A stretch of DNA of 64,000 nucleotides from UMGS2069 sp900557585 (GTDB lineage Bacteria > Bacillota > Clostridia > Christensenellales > UBA1242), in the NCBI GenBank assembly GCA_902476355.1, contig CABSCS010000005.1, positions 1-64,000 on the forward strand, written 5' to 3'. A program made the position numbers and the translations under genes. The notes under the pieces were generated by a model, which did not search any database, was not told the DNA's origin, and was given only the letters and a program-made list of their open reading frames with translations. Of this stretch, positions 1 through 7,586 are shown piece by piece. The stretch's first letter is position 1; each line of letters begins with the position of its first letter.

Positions 1-490
1 AACCGAAGGTAAAACTTTAAAAATTAAAGAAAACATCATCTTCAACCCATCAGACGAACTTACTTGGGACGAATTTGAAAACGAAAATGCAGATGCGTCT
101 GAAGAACCACTTTTGCCTGTTTTGGTTAACAGCACAGAATATGACGGAGAACTCAAATATTTTGATGAATCTGTTTCATCAAGAATCAAAATGATTCCTT
201 TCCGCATTTCAAACAAATCTGATGCAACCGCAACAACACACATCAAAGTTGTTTACGACAAAACCACAACAATTGGAAAATACACAAAAGTTAAGGTGTA
301 TGACTATAAGGCTGGAAGATTTACAGATATTTCAGATTTCACAGTTGAACTTGGAACTAGCGATTACAGAGATTATCTCGTTGTTGTTTATGTTGACGAA
401 ACCGAAAACACATCATCAACAAGAGTTAACTATGGAACCGATTATGAAGCAATCAATGTTGAAATCACAAACGAATCTATTGTTGGCTAA
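1..490 (+). CDS. C-terminal part of an unknown acidic protein (5' end outside window)
   Basis: The reading frame is open from base 2 to the TAA at 488-490, giving 162 residues without a start inside the window. I do not recognise the family. The visible part is acidic at first (Glu/Asp-rich around residues 20-37) and then looks like an all-beta domain rich in alternating Val/Thr/Tyr. No membrane anchor, sorting motif or Cys cluster is visible. A TTG at 113 could in principle start translation, but the upstream codons continue in good coding style, so the gene very likely begins outside the window. It is followed by a strong terminator. Confidence 0.7.
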   Translation, partial: TEGKTLKIKENIIFNPSDELTWDEFENENADASEEPLLPVLVNSTEYDGELKYFDESVSSRIKMIPFRISNKSDATATTHIKVVYDKTTTIGKYTKVKVYDYKAGRFTDISDFTVELGTSDYRDYLVVVYVDETENTSSTRVNYGTDYEAINVEITNESIVG

Positions 491-528
491 TCGTTACAAA
501 AGATGAAATAAACAAAAAACAAAAGAGG

Positions 529-564
529 AAAAACCACTTGCTTTTATGCAGGTGGTTTTCTTTT
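529..564 (+). terminator. Rho-independent terminator of the first gene
   Basis: A 12-bp stem (AAAACCACTTGC with GCAGGTGGTTTT, one G-T pair) and a short loop are followed by a T-rich tract. Confidence 0.85.
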
Positions 565-724
565 GACTATTAAATTTAACCTTCGAAATTGCTGGATATT
601 TTAGAACAATTTTTACATGAAAAAATTTTTCAAAAATAGCAAAAAAACAGCAAAAATAACATTTGCAAATTATTGGTATAGACGCATAAAATTCGAACAA
701 AAAAAACATCATTCATCGAATCAA

Positions 725-828
725 AATTATAATAAAAGTACAACATTTTTTTTAACCAGAATTATAGTAAAAGTACAACATTTTTTTAACCAAAATTATA
801 GTAAAAGTATCACATTTTTTTTAATAAT
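725..828. repeat. Three tandem copies of a 34-35 bp AT-rich repeat
   Basis: Units begin at 725, 760 and 794. Each starts AATTATA(A/G)TAAAAGTA, continues CA(A)CA and ends in a T-run plus TTAACCA; the third is slightly diverged (TATCACA). There are no unique spacers, so this is a short tandem repeat and not an array of the CRISPR kind. Confidence 0.8.
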
Positions 829-1100
829 AATTTTATAAAAAATATGAAACATTATATGAGAAAATCGCAATAAAAGAACATATAAAATTTTTATTGTTTT
901 ATCTTTATTTTTTTTAGAAAAATCCATAAAAAATCAATAAATTTTCGCCTCTAAAAAATGCAAATTTTTTACTTTTGTTTATCTTCGTTTTAAAGTTTTT
1001 GCAAGGTCAAATTTTTTGTATTTACACTTGTCATTTTTTATTAAAAAATAGGGTGGAATAATGCTTTGAATTTTTACTTTAATTTTATAAAACCAACAAA

Positions 1101-1131
1101 AAAAATGTAATCACAATGTGATTACATTTTT
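1101..1131. terminator. Bidirectional terminator-like palindrome
   Basis: Two 15-bp arms (AAAAATGTAATCACA and its exact complement) flank one central base. Runs of A on one side and T on the other make it a plausible terminator in both directions, fitting the end of the leftward phosphodiesterase gene 235 bases away or an unseen transcript. Confidence 0.55.
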
Positions 1132-1366
1132 AATTTCTTTTTCAACAATTTTGACTTGCAAAATTTCTGTGTCAAAAATTCAAATTTTCTTGTACTTTTT
1201 TACATCAAATTTTGATAACTAATTTTGCATTTTCTTCTAATATCTGATATGAAATAAAGCAGGGAAAAGCATAAAGCCTTTATCAATAATTTGAAGCATT
1301 TCACATTATTTGAAAAACTGAAATACAACAAATTAAAATCATGACAAATTGATTACATTTTCAAAA

Positions 1367-2113
1367 CTAGATTATAATGTCTTTGTCTGGGGCAAAGTCT
1401 TCAAAAATGATATTGTCGCAATATTTTTTTACTTTGTTATATTGGTTCACATTTTTAATTACCCAAACAAGAAGTGGAATGTCGTCATACTTTTTCACAT
1501 ATTTGTTTGGAACATTTGCTGCTTTATAACTGATGAAATGTGGCTCGCTGACTTTGTTGTTCAAAAGCATACGCTTCAAAGCATAACGTTTGAAAAAGCC
1601 AAGTTCTGGATTGTCTTTTTTGTTATAGAAGCAAGAAAGTTGACCACGTTTCACATGTGGGGCATGAATCTTGAACCATTCAAGAGAATATGGGTTGAAA
1701 GATTGAACGGCATATTCGCCATTATATTTTGACAAAAGTTTCCAAACATCTTTTTCAAAACCAACTTTTCCACTGTTTTTGATTTCAATCAAGAGTGGGG
1801 TTTGACCATCAACTTCGTCAAGCACCTCTTTAAAAGTTGGAATGTGTTCTTTACTCTTCAAAAGAGTGATATCTTTCAAATCTTCATAGGTATAGTTCGC
1901 AATGAAACCATCTTTACCAGTCATTCTGCCAAGGCGGTCGTCGTGGAAAACAACCAAAGTTCCATCTGCAAGTGGGCGAACATCAAGTTCAATTGCATAG
2001 CCCGCATCAATGGCTTTTTTGAAAGCACCAATTGAATTTTCTGGTGTTGTTTCATCATGAAGACCACGATGGGCGATATATTTATTACAAATCCATGAAT
2101 CAAAAATATTCAT
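1367..2113 (-). CDS. Glycerophosphodiester phosphodiesterase family protein
   Basis: A 248-residue cytoplasmic GDPD-type TIM-barrel hydrolase, expected to cleave glycerophosphodiesters to glycerol-3-phosphate and an alcohol. Family signatures visible: HRG near residue 16, the following ENS..AF stretch, ELDVR with its metal-binding Glu/Asp, then FHDD, and LLIEIK further on. The start is set at the ATG at 2113, which has TTGGAG just upstream; the in-frame TTG at 2125 overlaps that ribosome site and is rejected. No signal peptide, so it is not a secreted GlpQ. The exact substrate cannot be read from sequence. Confidence 0.88.
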   Translation of the reverse strand: MNIFDSWICNKYIAHRGLHDETTPENSIGAFKKAIDAGYAIELDVRPLADGTLVVFHDDRLGRMTGKDGFIANYTYEDLKDITLLKSKEHIPTFKEVLDEVDGQTPLLIEIKNSGKVGFEKDVWKLLSKYNGEYAVQSFNPYSLEWFKIHAPHVKRGQLSCFYNKKDNPELGFFKRYALKRMLLNNKVSEPHFISYKAANVPNKYVKKYDDIPLLVWVIKNVNQYNKVKKYCDNIIFEDFAPDKDIII

Positions 2114-2245
2114 ATTTTTCTCCAAATTTCTACAAAATTTTTATATTATTTTACACCTTTTCATAACTTTTTTAAAGCAAAAAAGAGTTAATTTTTAACT
2201 ATCACAGATAAATATACCAAAAATGCAGGCAAAAAAGCAATAAAA

Positions 2246-2274
2246 TTGAAGAATTTTATTTTTTTATTTATAAA
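2246..2274 (+). promoter_or_regulatory. Candidate sigma-A promoter of lepA
   Basis: TTGAAG and TATAAA are separated by 17 bases, about 95 bases before the lepA ATG. The region is very AT-rich, so this is only a reasonable candidate. Confidence 0.4.
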
Positions 2275-2369
2275 TAGTATATGTAAAGGCTCAAAATTAT
2301 ATAAAATAATTGCAAAAAAACACAAAATATTGTACAATCTATTCAAACAAAAAAGGGCAGAAAAACAAA

Positions 2370-4169
2370 ATGGCAGAAAAAAATCTTGAAAATATTCGCA
2401 ACTTTTCCATTATTGCACACATTGACCACGGCAAAAGCACACTTGCAGACCGCCTTATGGAAATTACGGGAACAGTTTCAAAACGCGACGCACAAGACCA
2501 ACTTCTTGACAGCATGGATTTGGAGCGTGAAAGAGGAATTACAATTAAACTTACTCCTGTAACAATGCACTATAAAAAAGACGGAAAAGACTATCTTTTA
2601 AACCTTATCGACACCCCAGGGCATGTTGACTTCACATATGAAGTCAGCCGTTCTCTTGCCGCGTGCGAGGGGGCAATTTTGGTTGTTGATGCAAGCCAAG
2701 GCGTTGAGGCTCAAACCCTTGCAAATGTTTATCTTGCACTTGAAAACGACCTTTTCATTGTTCCTGTTTTAAACAAAATCGACCTTCCTTCTGCACGATG
2801 TGACGAGGTTAAAGAAGAGATAGAGGACATTGTTGGGCTTGACACTTCCTATGCACCAATGATTTCTGCAAAAGAAGGGCTCAACATTCAAGACGTTCTT
2901 GATGTTATCATCGACAAAATTCCTTGTCCAAAAGGCGATGAAAACGCACCACTTCAAGCACTTATTTTTGACAGTTATTATGACAACTATAAAGGCGCAA
3001 TCTGCCTTGTTAGAATCATGAACGGAAGCGTTAAAACCGGAACAAAAATCAAAATGATTCAAACCGGAAAAGAGTTTGAAGTTGTTGAGGTTGGAATTTT
3101 CACTCCAAAACCAACACAAATCGACATTTTGACAGCGGGAGACGTTGGATATATCTCTGCAAGCATTAAAACCGTTCGCGACATTAAGGTTGGTGACACC
3201 ATCACCGAGTGCGGAAACGAAGGCAAACCTCTTCCTGGATATAAACAAGTTCAACCCGTTGTTTACAGCGGAATTTTCCCAGTTGAAGGGGATAAATATG
3301 GTGCACTTAAAGATGCACTTGAAAAACTTAAACTTTCAGACGCATCACTTGTTTTTCAGCCTGAAACATCAACCGCACTTGGCTATGGTTTCAGATGCGG
3401 CTTCCTTGGGCTTTTGCACATGGACATTATCAGTGAACGTCTTGAACGTGAGTTTGGTCTTGAACTTATCACAACCGCACCAAGCGTTTCATATAAGGTT
3501 TTCAAAACCAATGGCGAAGTGCTTGAAATTTCAAACCCAAGCGACCTTCCACCAGCCCAAGAAATTGACCATATTGAAGAACCAATGCTCAAAGCAACTT
3601 TGCTTTCTCCACCTGAATATGCAGGCCCTATCATGGATCTTTGCATAAACAAACGCGGAACTTTTAAAGACCTTCAATATCTTGAAGCAAAGCGTGTTCG
3701 CCTTGAATATGAAATGCCTCTTGCCGAAGTTGTATATGACTTTTTTGACAAACTTAAAAGCGTGTCACACGGCTATGCCAGCCTTGACTATGAAATGGCA
3801 GGATATCAAAAAAGTGACATGGTTAAACTTGACATCTTGCTTAATGGTGAGCCTTGCGACGCTCTCAGCCTTATGGTTCACCGCGACAAAGCCTATGAAA
3901 GAGGAAGAGCAATCACCGAAAAACTCAAAGAAGTTGTTCCAAGACAACTTTTCGAAATTCCTATTCAAGCAAGCATTGGAAGCAAAGTTATTGCGCGTGA
4001 AACCGTTCGCGCAATGCGAAAAGATGTTATTGCAAAGTGTTATGGTGGTGACATTTCAAGAAAAAGAAAACTTCTTGAAAAACAAAAAGAAGGAAAAAAG
4101 AGAATGAGAAAACTCGGTTCGGTTGAACTTCCAAGCGAGGCTTTCATGAGCATTCTTAAAATTGACTAG
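2370..4169 (+). CDS. lepA: Elongation factor 4 (LepA), ribosome back-translocation GTPase
   Basis: 599 residues, normal for LepA. The ATG at 2370 gives MAEKNLENIRNFSIIAHIDH, the classic LepA N-terminus, with the P-loop (HIDHGKST), switch II DTPGHVDF, and NKIDLP for guanine binding. Domains II, III/V and the LepA-specific C-terminal domain follow. The frame extends 20 codons upstream to 2310, but those residues do not resemble LepA and are rejected. The ribosome site is weak (AAGGGCAG about 10-14 bases upstream). It leads the conserved lepA-hemW-hrcA string but hemW has its own promoter. Confidence 0.97.
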   Translation: MAEKNLENIRNFSIIAHIDHGKSTLADRLMEITGTVSKRDAQDQLLDSMDLERERGITIKLTPVTMHYKKDGKDYLLNLIDTPGHVDFTYEVSRSLAACEGAILVVDASQGVEAQTLANVYLALENDLFIVPVLNKIDLPSARCDEVKEEIEDIVGLDTSYAPMISAKEGLNIQDVLDVIIDKIPCPKGDENAPLQALIFDSYYDNYKGAICLVRIMNGSVKTGTKIKMIQTGKEFEVVEVGIFTPKPTQIDILTAGDVGYISASIKTVRDIKVGDTITECGNEGKPLPGYKQVQPVVYSGIFPVEGDKYGALKDALEKLKLSDASLVFQPETSTALGYGFRCGFLGLLHMDIISERLEREFGLELITTAPSVSYKVFKTNGEVLEISNPSDLPPAQEIDHIEEPMLKATLLSPPEYAGPIMDLCINKRGTFKDLQYLEAKRVRLEYEMPLAEVVYDFFDKLKSVSHGYASLDYEMAGYQKSDMVKLDILLNGEPCDALSLMVHRDKAYERGRAITEKLKEVVPRQLFEIPIQASIGSKVIARETVRAMRKDVIAKCYGGDISRKRKLLEKQKEGKKRMRKLGSVELPSEAFMSILKID

Positions 4170-4176
4170 ACCATAT

Positions 4177-4205
4177 TTGCAAAAATTTTATTCTTGTGAT
4201 ATAAT
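4177..4205 (+). promoter_or_regulatory. Promoter of hemW
   Basis: TTGCAA and a perfect TATAAT are 17 bases apart; the transcript would start about 10 bases before the CGGAGA ribosome site of hemW. Confidence 0.75.
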
Positions 4206-4222
4206 ATTTTCGGAGATAACAA

Positions 4223-5371
4223 ATGAAAAAAGAATTAAGCCTTTATATTCATATTCCTTTTTGCAACAGCAAGTGTAACTATTGTAATTTTGTTTCATGC
4301 GTTGGAACCGAACAAGAAAAACTTCGCTATGAAGATTGTTTGAAAAAAGAAATTGCAATCAGAGCAAAAGAATATAACAAATTTTTCACAATCAAAACAA
4401 TTTTCATTGGGGGAGGAACACCATCTTGCCTTCGCACGGGTGCAATCAAAGAAATTTTGCAAACCGTTTATAAACACTTCACTGTTAAAAATGATGCCGA
4501 AATCACAATTGAACTCAACCCAAATTCTGCAACAAAAGAAAAGATTCAAGAATTTGTAATTTCAGGAGTAAACCGATTCAGCATTGGACTTCAATGCATC
4601 AACCAAGCAGTGTTAAAGAACATGGGAAGAACCCATAATCTTGACGACTTTAACCGCGCCGTGAACCTTATTCTTGACCAAGGCGTTTCTAACATCAATG
4701 CAGACATGATTGTTGGCTATCCTGGTCAAAGCGAAAAAGATGTTACAGACACCGCAAAATATCTTGTTGCAAAAGAGATTCCTCATGTTTCAGCATATAT
4801 TTTGTCTGTTGAAGACGGAACACCGCTTTCACACATGATTGACAGCGGAACCCAAAAACTTCCAAAAGAAGAAAAACTTTTAAAACAATATCAAAGCGTT
4901 GTGAACACACTTTCAAGTGCTGGCTATATTCGTTATGAAATTTCAAACTTTGCAAAACCTGGCTTTACTTGCAAACACAACTTGACCTATTGGAAAAGAA
5001 AAGAATATCTCGGACTTGGAGTTGCCGCTCATTCATATATTGATGGCGTAAGATTTAGCAACACAGAAAATCTTCAAACTTATTGCGAATGCATTGAAAC
5101 AAAAGCAAAAGCGCCAGTTTCATCGGTCACAAAACTCACAAAAGAAGAAAAGAAAGAAGAATTTGTAATGCTTTCACTTCGAACAGGAGAGGGTCTTAAC
5201 ACCGAAGAATATCAAAATGAATTTGGCGAGAACTTTCTTGCAAAACACAAAGACCAACTTGCATCGTTCATTAAACTTGGACTTTTAACAATCGATAGAG
5301 AAGGCAACATTAAAGCCACAGCAAAAGGTTTTCTTGTTTTAAACAGAATCATTTTGGAACTTTGCTCATAG
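4223..5371 (+). CDS. hemW: HemW-type radical SAM protein (heme chaperone / coproporphyrinogen oxidase-like)
   Basis: 382 residues. The N-terminal YIHIPFC followed by CX3CX2C (Cys14, Cys18, Cys21 then NF) is the radical SAM iron-sulfur site of the HemN/HemW family; GGGTPS and the ELNP stretch are also typical. Length and the YCNF context favour HemW, a heme-trafficking protein, over true HemN oxidase. Its place between lepA and hrcA is the normal Bacillota location. Start chosen at the ATG 4223 with CGGAGA upstream. Whether this organism makes heme cannot be seen here. Confidence 0.93.
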   Translation: MKKELSLYIHIPFCNSKCNYCNFVSCVGTEQEKLRYEDCLKKEIAIRAKEYNKFFTIKTIFIGGGTPSCLRTGAIKEILQTVYKHFTVKNDAEITIELNPNSATKEKIQEFVISGVNRFSIGLQCINQAVLKNMGRTHNLDDFNRAVNLILDQGVSNINADMIVGYPGQSEKDVTDTAKYLVAKEIPHVSAYILSVEDGTPLSHMIDSGTQKLPKEEKLLKQYQSVVNTLSSAGYIRYEISNFAKPGFTCKHNLTYWKRKEYLGLGVAAHSYIDGVRFSNTENLQTYCECIETKAKAPVSSVTKLTKEEKKEEFVMLSLRTGEGLNTEEYQNEFGENFLAKHKDQLASFIKLGLLTIDREGNIKATAKGFLVLNRIILELCS

Positions 5372-5407
5372 GCTTACAAAACACATTTTCATGCTATAAA
5401 AAACTAA

Positions 5408-5435
5408 AACAACACTTTCAAGTGTTGTTTTTTTA
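5408..5435 (+). terminator. Terminator of hemW
   Basis: AACAACACTT and AAGTGTTGTT form a 10-bp stem with a tiny loop, followed by eight T. Confidence 0.85.
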
Positions 5436-5607
5436 TAATTGAACAATTTTTGTAAGGTTTTTCCAAAAACTCCAATTTTTCTTATACGCGCGCACGATAT
5501 TTTTGTTTATAATTTATTTCTAAAACAATATCAAATCTATCAAAAAAGGCGAAAAACAAAATGTAAAAAAATAATTGAAAAAAAGTTAAAAAAATTGTCA
5601 CAAACAG

Positions 5608-5636
5608 TTGACAATGATATTTAGCAGTGGTATTAT
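5608..5636 (+). promoter_or_regulatory. Strong sigma-A promoter of the heat-shock operon
   Basis: Consensus TTGACA at 5608-5613 and TATTAT at 5631-5636 with 17 bases between. Predicted start near 5643, directly at the CIRCE-like operator. A TTAGCA half-site also lies inside the promoter spacer (5621-5626). Confidence 0.88.
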
Positions 5637-5644
5637 ATGCATTG

Positions 5645-5671
5645 TTAGCAACCGAAAGGGCTGATTGCTAA
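5645..5671 (+). promoter_or_regulatory. CIRCE-like HrcA operator
   Basis: TTAGCAACC, nine bases, then GATTGCTAA. This is the exact 9-9-9 inverted-repeat geometry of CIRCE (consensus TTAGCACTC-N9-GAGTGCTAA), with the outer TTAGCA/TGCTAA conserved and the inner three bases changed. It lies at the predicted transcription start, immediately before hrcA, so HrcA autoregulation of hrcA-grpE-dnaK is expected. Confidence 0.85.
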
Positions 5672-5734
5672 AACTTGGTATAATTTATTCCAAGTTGAGC
5701 ATAATAATATAAAGTTCAAAAGAAGGTGAGAAAA

Positions 5735-6775
5735 GTGAATTTAAGCGAACGCAAAAAGAAAATTCTTTCTGCTGTTATTGATGAAAGCATCAAAACCGCA
5801 GAACCAGTAAGCAGTAAAGATGTTCAAGAAAAATATGTTCGTGACTGTTCACCAGCAACCATTCGAAACGAACTTATGGCTCTTGAAGAAATGGGATTTC
5901 TTTCTCAACCACACACATGTTCAGGCAGAATCCCTACAACCGAAGGCTACAAAATGTATGTTGACGAACTCATGCAAGTGAAGAAACTTTCCAAAAAGGA
6001 AACCGAAATGCTTCGTGATAGTTTTGACAACCATCTTGTGAACCTTGACGACATCATGCAAAAAGCCGCAAAAACAATTTCAGACGCAACAAACTATGCA
6101 TCGGTTGTTTACTATGGCATTGCAAGCGAGGCAGTTGTAGACAAAATCTTGCTTGTTCCAGTTTCAAAATTCTCAACTCTTGTGATTGTTTCAACCGACC
6201 TTGGAATTATCAAAGAAGAAACTTCTCAAATTGTTGCAAGTGAAGAAGAAATGATGCAAGCAAGCAAAATCCTTACAAAAGTGTTTGGCGGAAAGAAACT
6301 TGAAGAAATTGAAAACGGATACATTCTTGTGACAAAAGAACTTGCAAGATATAAAGACATTTTCGACACCATTATTCAAATTATAGCCAAACGAGACAAC
6401 GACATTTCCAAAAACATGGCAGTTTCAGGAAAAGACAAACTTCTTGACTATCCAGAATATCACGACATTGGCAAACTTAAAAACGCAATATCGGTTTTGG
6501 ATAAAAAAGAACTTCTTTATCCACTTATTGCCGGCGACGGGGACCTTGAAATCAGCGTTAAAGTTGGTGGCGACGAGAAACTTGGCATCAAAGATTGTTC
6601 AGTTGTAAGCGCAACATACAAGGTGAACGGAAAAACAATTGGTTCTGCCGGAGTTGTTGGACCTCTTCGAATGGACTATGGAAAGGTTGTTTCAATCCTT
6701 AAAAATGTTACAGACATTTTGGAAGAAAACATTACATCTAAAACTGAAAAGGAGAATAAAGATGAGCAAAAATAA
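5735..6775 (+). CDS. hrcA: HrcA, heat-inducible transcription repressor
   Basis: 346 residues from the GTG at 5735. N-terminal winged helix with PVSSKDV, SPATIRNELMALEEMGFLSQPH and GRIPT..GY, all diagnostic of HrcA; the long C-terminal GAF-like domain follows. It represses class I heat-shock genes by binding CIRCE, with GroEL needed for its folding in known systems. Start: AAGGTGAG at 5723-5730 is a ribosome site for the GTG at 5735; an in-frame GTG at 5726 sits inside that site and is less likely. The 3' end overlaps grpE by 14 bases, which suggests translational coupling. Confidence 0.95.
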   Translation: MNLSERKKKILSAVIDESIKTAEPVSSKDVQEKYVRDCSPATIRNELMALEEMGFLSQPHTCSGRIPTTEGYKMYVDELMQVKKLSKKETEMLRDSFDNHLVNLDDIMQKAAKTISDATNYASVVYYGIASEAVVDKILLVPVSKFSTLVIVSTDLGIIKEETSQIVASEEEMMQASKILTKVFGGKKLEEIENGYILVTKELARYKDIFDTIIQIIAKRDNDISKNMAVSGKDKLLDYPEYHDIGKLKNAISVLDKKELLYPLIAGDGDLEISVKVGGDEKLGIKDCSVVSATYKVNGKTIGSAGVVGPLRMDYGKVVSILKNVTDILEENITSKTEKENKDEQK

Positions 6776-7526
6776 AGAAAAAGAAAACAATAACAAATCA
6801 TGTGATTGCAGTGAAGATTGCACATGCGGTTGCCAAGAAGGCAAAGAATGCACATGCGAAGATGAAAACTGCAATTGCGGTTGTCATGAAGACGGCAAAG
6901 AATGTGATTGCGGAGACGATTGCGATTGCGGTTGCCATGATGGCAAAGATTGCAATTGTCACGATGACCACTGCGACTGCGGATGCGAAGACGAGCACAT
7001 GGAAGGAAGCGAAGAATATAAAAAATATGAAAAGGCTTTCATCCAACTTGAAAACGCACTAATCAAAGCCGATAAAGAACTTCAAAAAGCAGAAAAGCGT
7101 GCCGAAGAAAACGAACACCTTGCAATCAGCATTAAAAAAGACTTTGAGCGCTTTAAAGAAAGAACAAAAGAAGAAGAAAGCAAAGTGAAAGACAATGCTG
7201 TTTCAGACATTGCCGGAAAACTTATTCCAATTCTTGACAACTTTGACCAAGCACTTAATGCCGACATTGACCAAAATGTTTTGAAGGGTTTTGAAATGAT
7301 TCAAAAAAAACTTCAAAAAGCAGTTGCAAGCCTTGGAATTGAAGAGATTGATTGCCTTGGAAAAGAGTTCAATCCAAATCTTCACAACGCTGTTGCAAAA
7401 AAGAAAACCAAAGACAGAAAACTTGATAACACAATTGCAACAGTTTATCAAAAAGGATACAAACTTGCTGGCAAAGACGGAAAAATCGTTCGCCATGCAA
7501 CAGTAGAAATCTATTTGCAAGATTAA
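6762..7526 (+). CDS. grpE: GrpE nucleotide-exchange factor with N-terminal Cys-rich repeat domain
   Basis: 254 residues from the ATG at 6762 (AAGGAG upstream, inside hrcA). The C-terminal two thirds are ordinary GrpE: long coiled coil, then IPILDNFDQAL, GFEMIQKKL, LG.EEID..G..FNPN.HNAV and the beta domain ending GKIVRHATVEI. GrpE releases ADP from DnaK. The N-terminus is unusual: 20 cysteines between residues 14 and 75, arranged as three tandem 17-residue units (CTCGCQEGKECTCEDEN, CNCGCHEDGKECDCGDD, CDCGCHDGKDCNCHDDH) plus a partial fourth. This resembles a metallothionein-like metal-binding segment, but no metal ligand role has been shown here. Confidence 0.95.
   Translation: MSKNKEKENNNKSCDCSEDCTCGCQEGKECTCEDENCNCGCHEDGKECDCGDDCDCGCHDGKDCNCHDDHCDCGCEDEHMEGSEEYKKYEKAFIQLENALIKADKELQKAEKRAEENEHLAISIKKDFERFKERTKEEESKVKDNAVSDIAGKLIPILDNFDQALNADIDQNVLKGFEMIQKKLQKAVASLGIEEIDCLGKEFNPNLHNAVAKKKTKDRKLDNTIATVYQKGYKLAGKDGKIVRHATVEIYLQD
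6801..6986 (+). repeat. 51-bp in-frame repeats encoding the Cys-rich segment of GrpE
   Basis: Three full 17-codon units (residues 20-36, 37-53, 54-70) and one partial unit. Each carries CxCGC, an acidic G-K turn and a further CxC, with His added in later units. Confidence 0.9.
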
Positions 7527-7586
7527 AAAATGCAAAACAAAAAAATCAAAATTAAAAAATAAATTTATAAAAGGGGATATAAAATT

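Larger units (their letters stand above)
565..1366. other. Gene-free AT-rich gap
   Basis: About 800 bases with no open frame that looks coding and no Shine-Dalgarno/ATG pair. It contains the 35-bp tandem repeat at 725-828 and the near-perfect palindrome at 1101-1131. I see nothing else in it. Confidence 0.6.

Noticed and set aside
725..828. Three direct repeats as a mini CRISPR
   Set aside because: Units are contiguous; no spacers exist.
5595..5614. TTGTCA/TGACAA inverted repeat near the hrcA promoter as an operator
   Set aside because: It mostly consists of the -35 hexamer and its chance complement; the CIRCE-like element explains regulation.
6639..6761. Upstream extension of the grpE frame
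   Set aside because: These codons lie inside hrcA in another frame and precede the AAGGAG site; the ATG at 6762 is the start.
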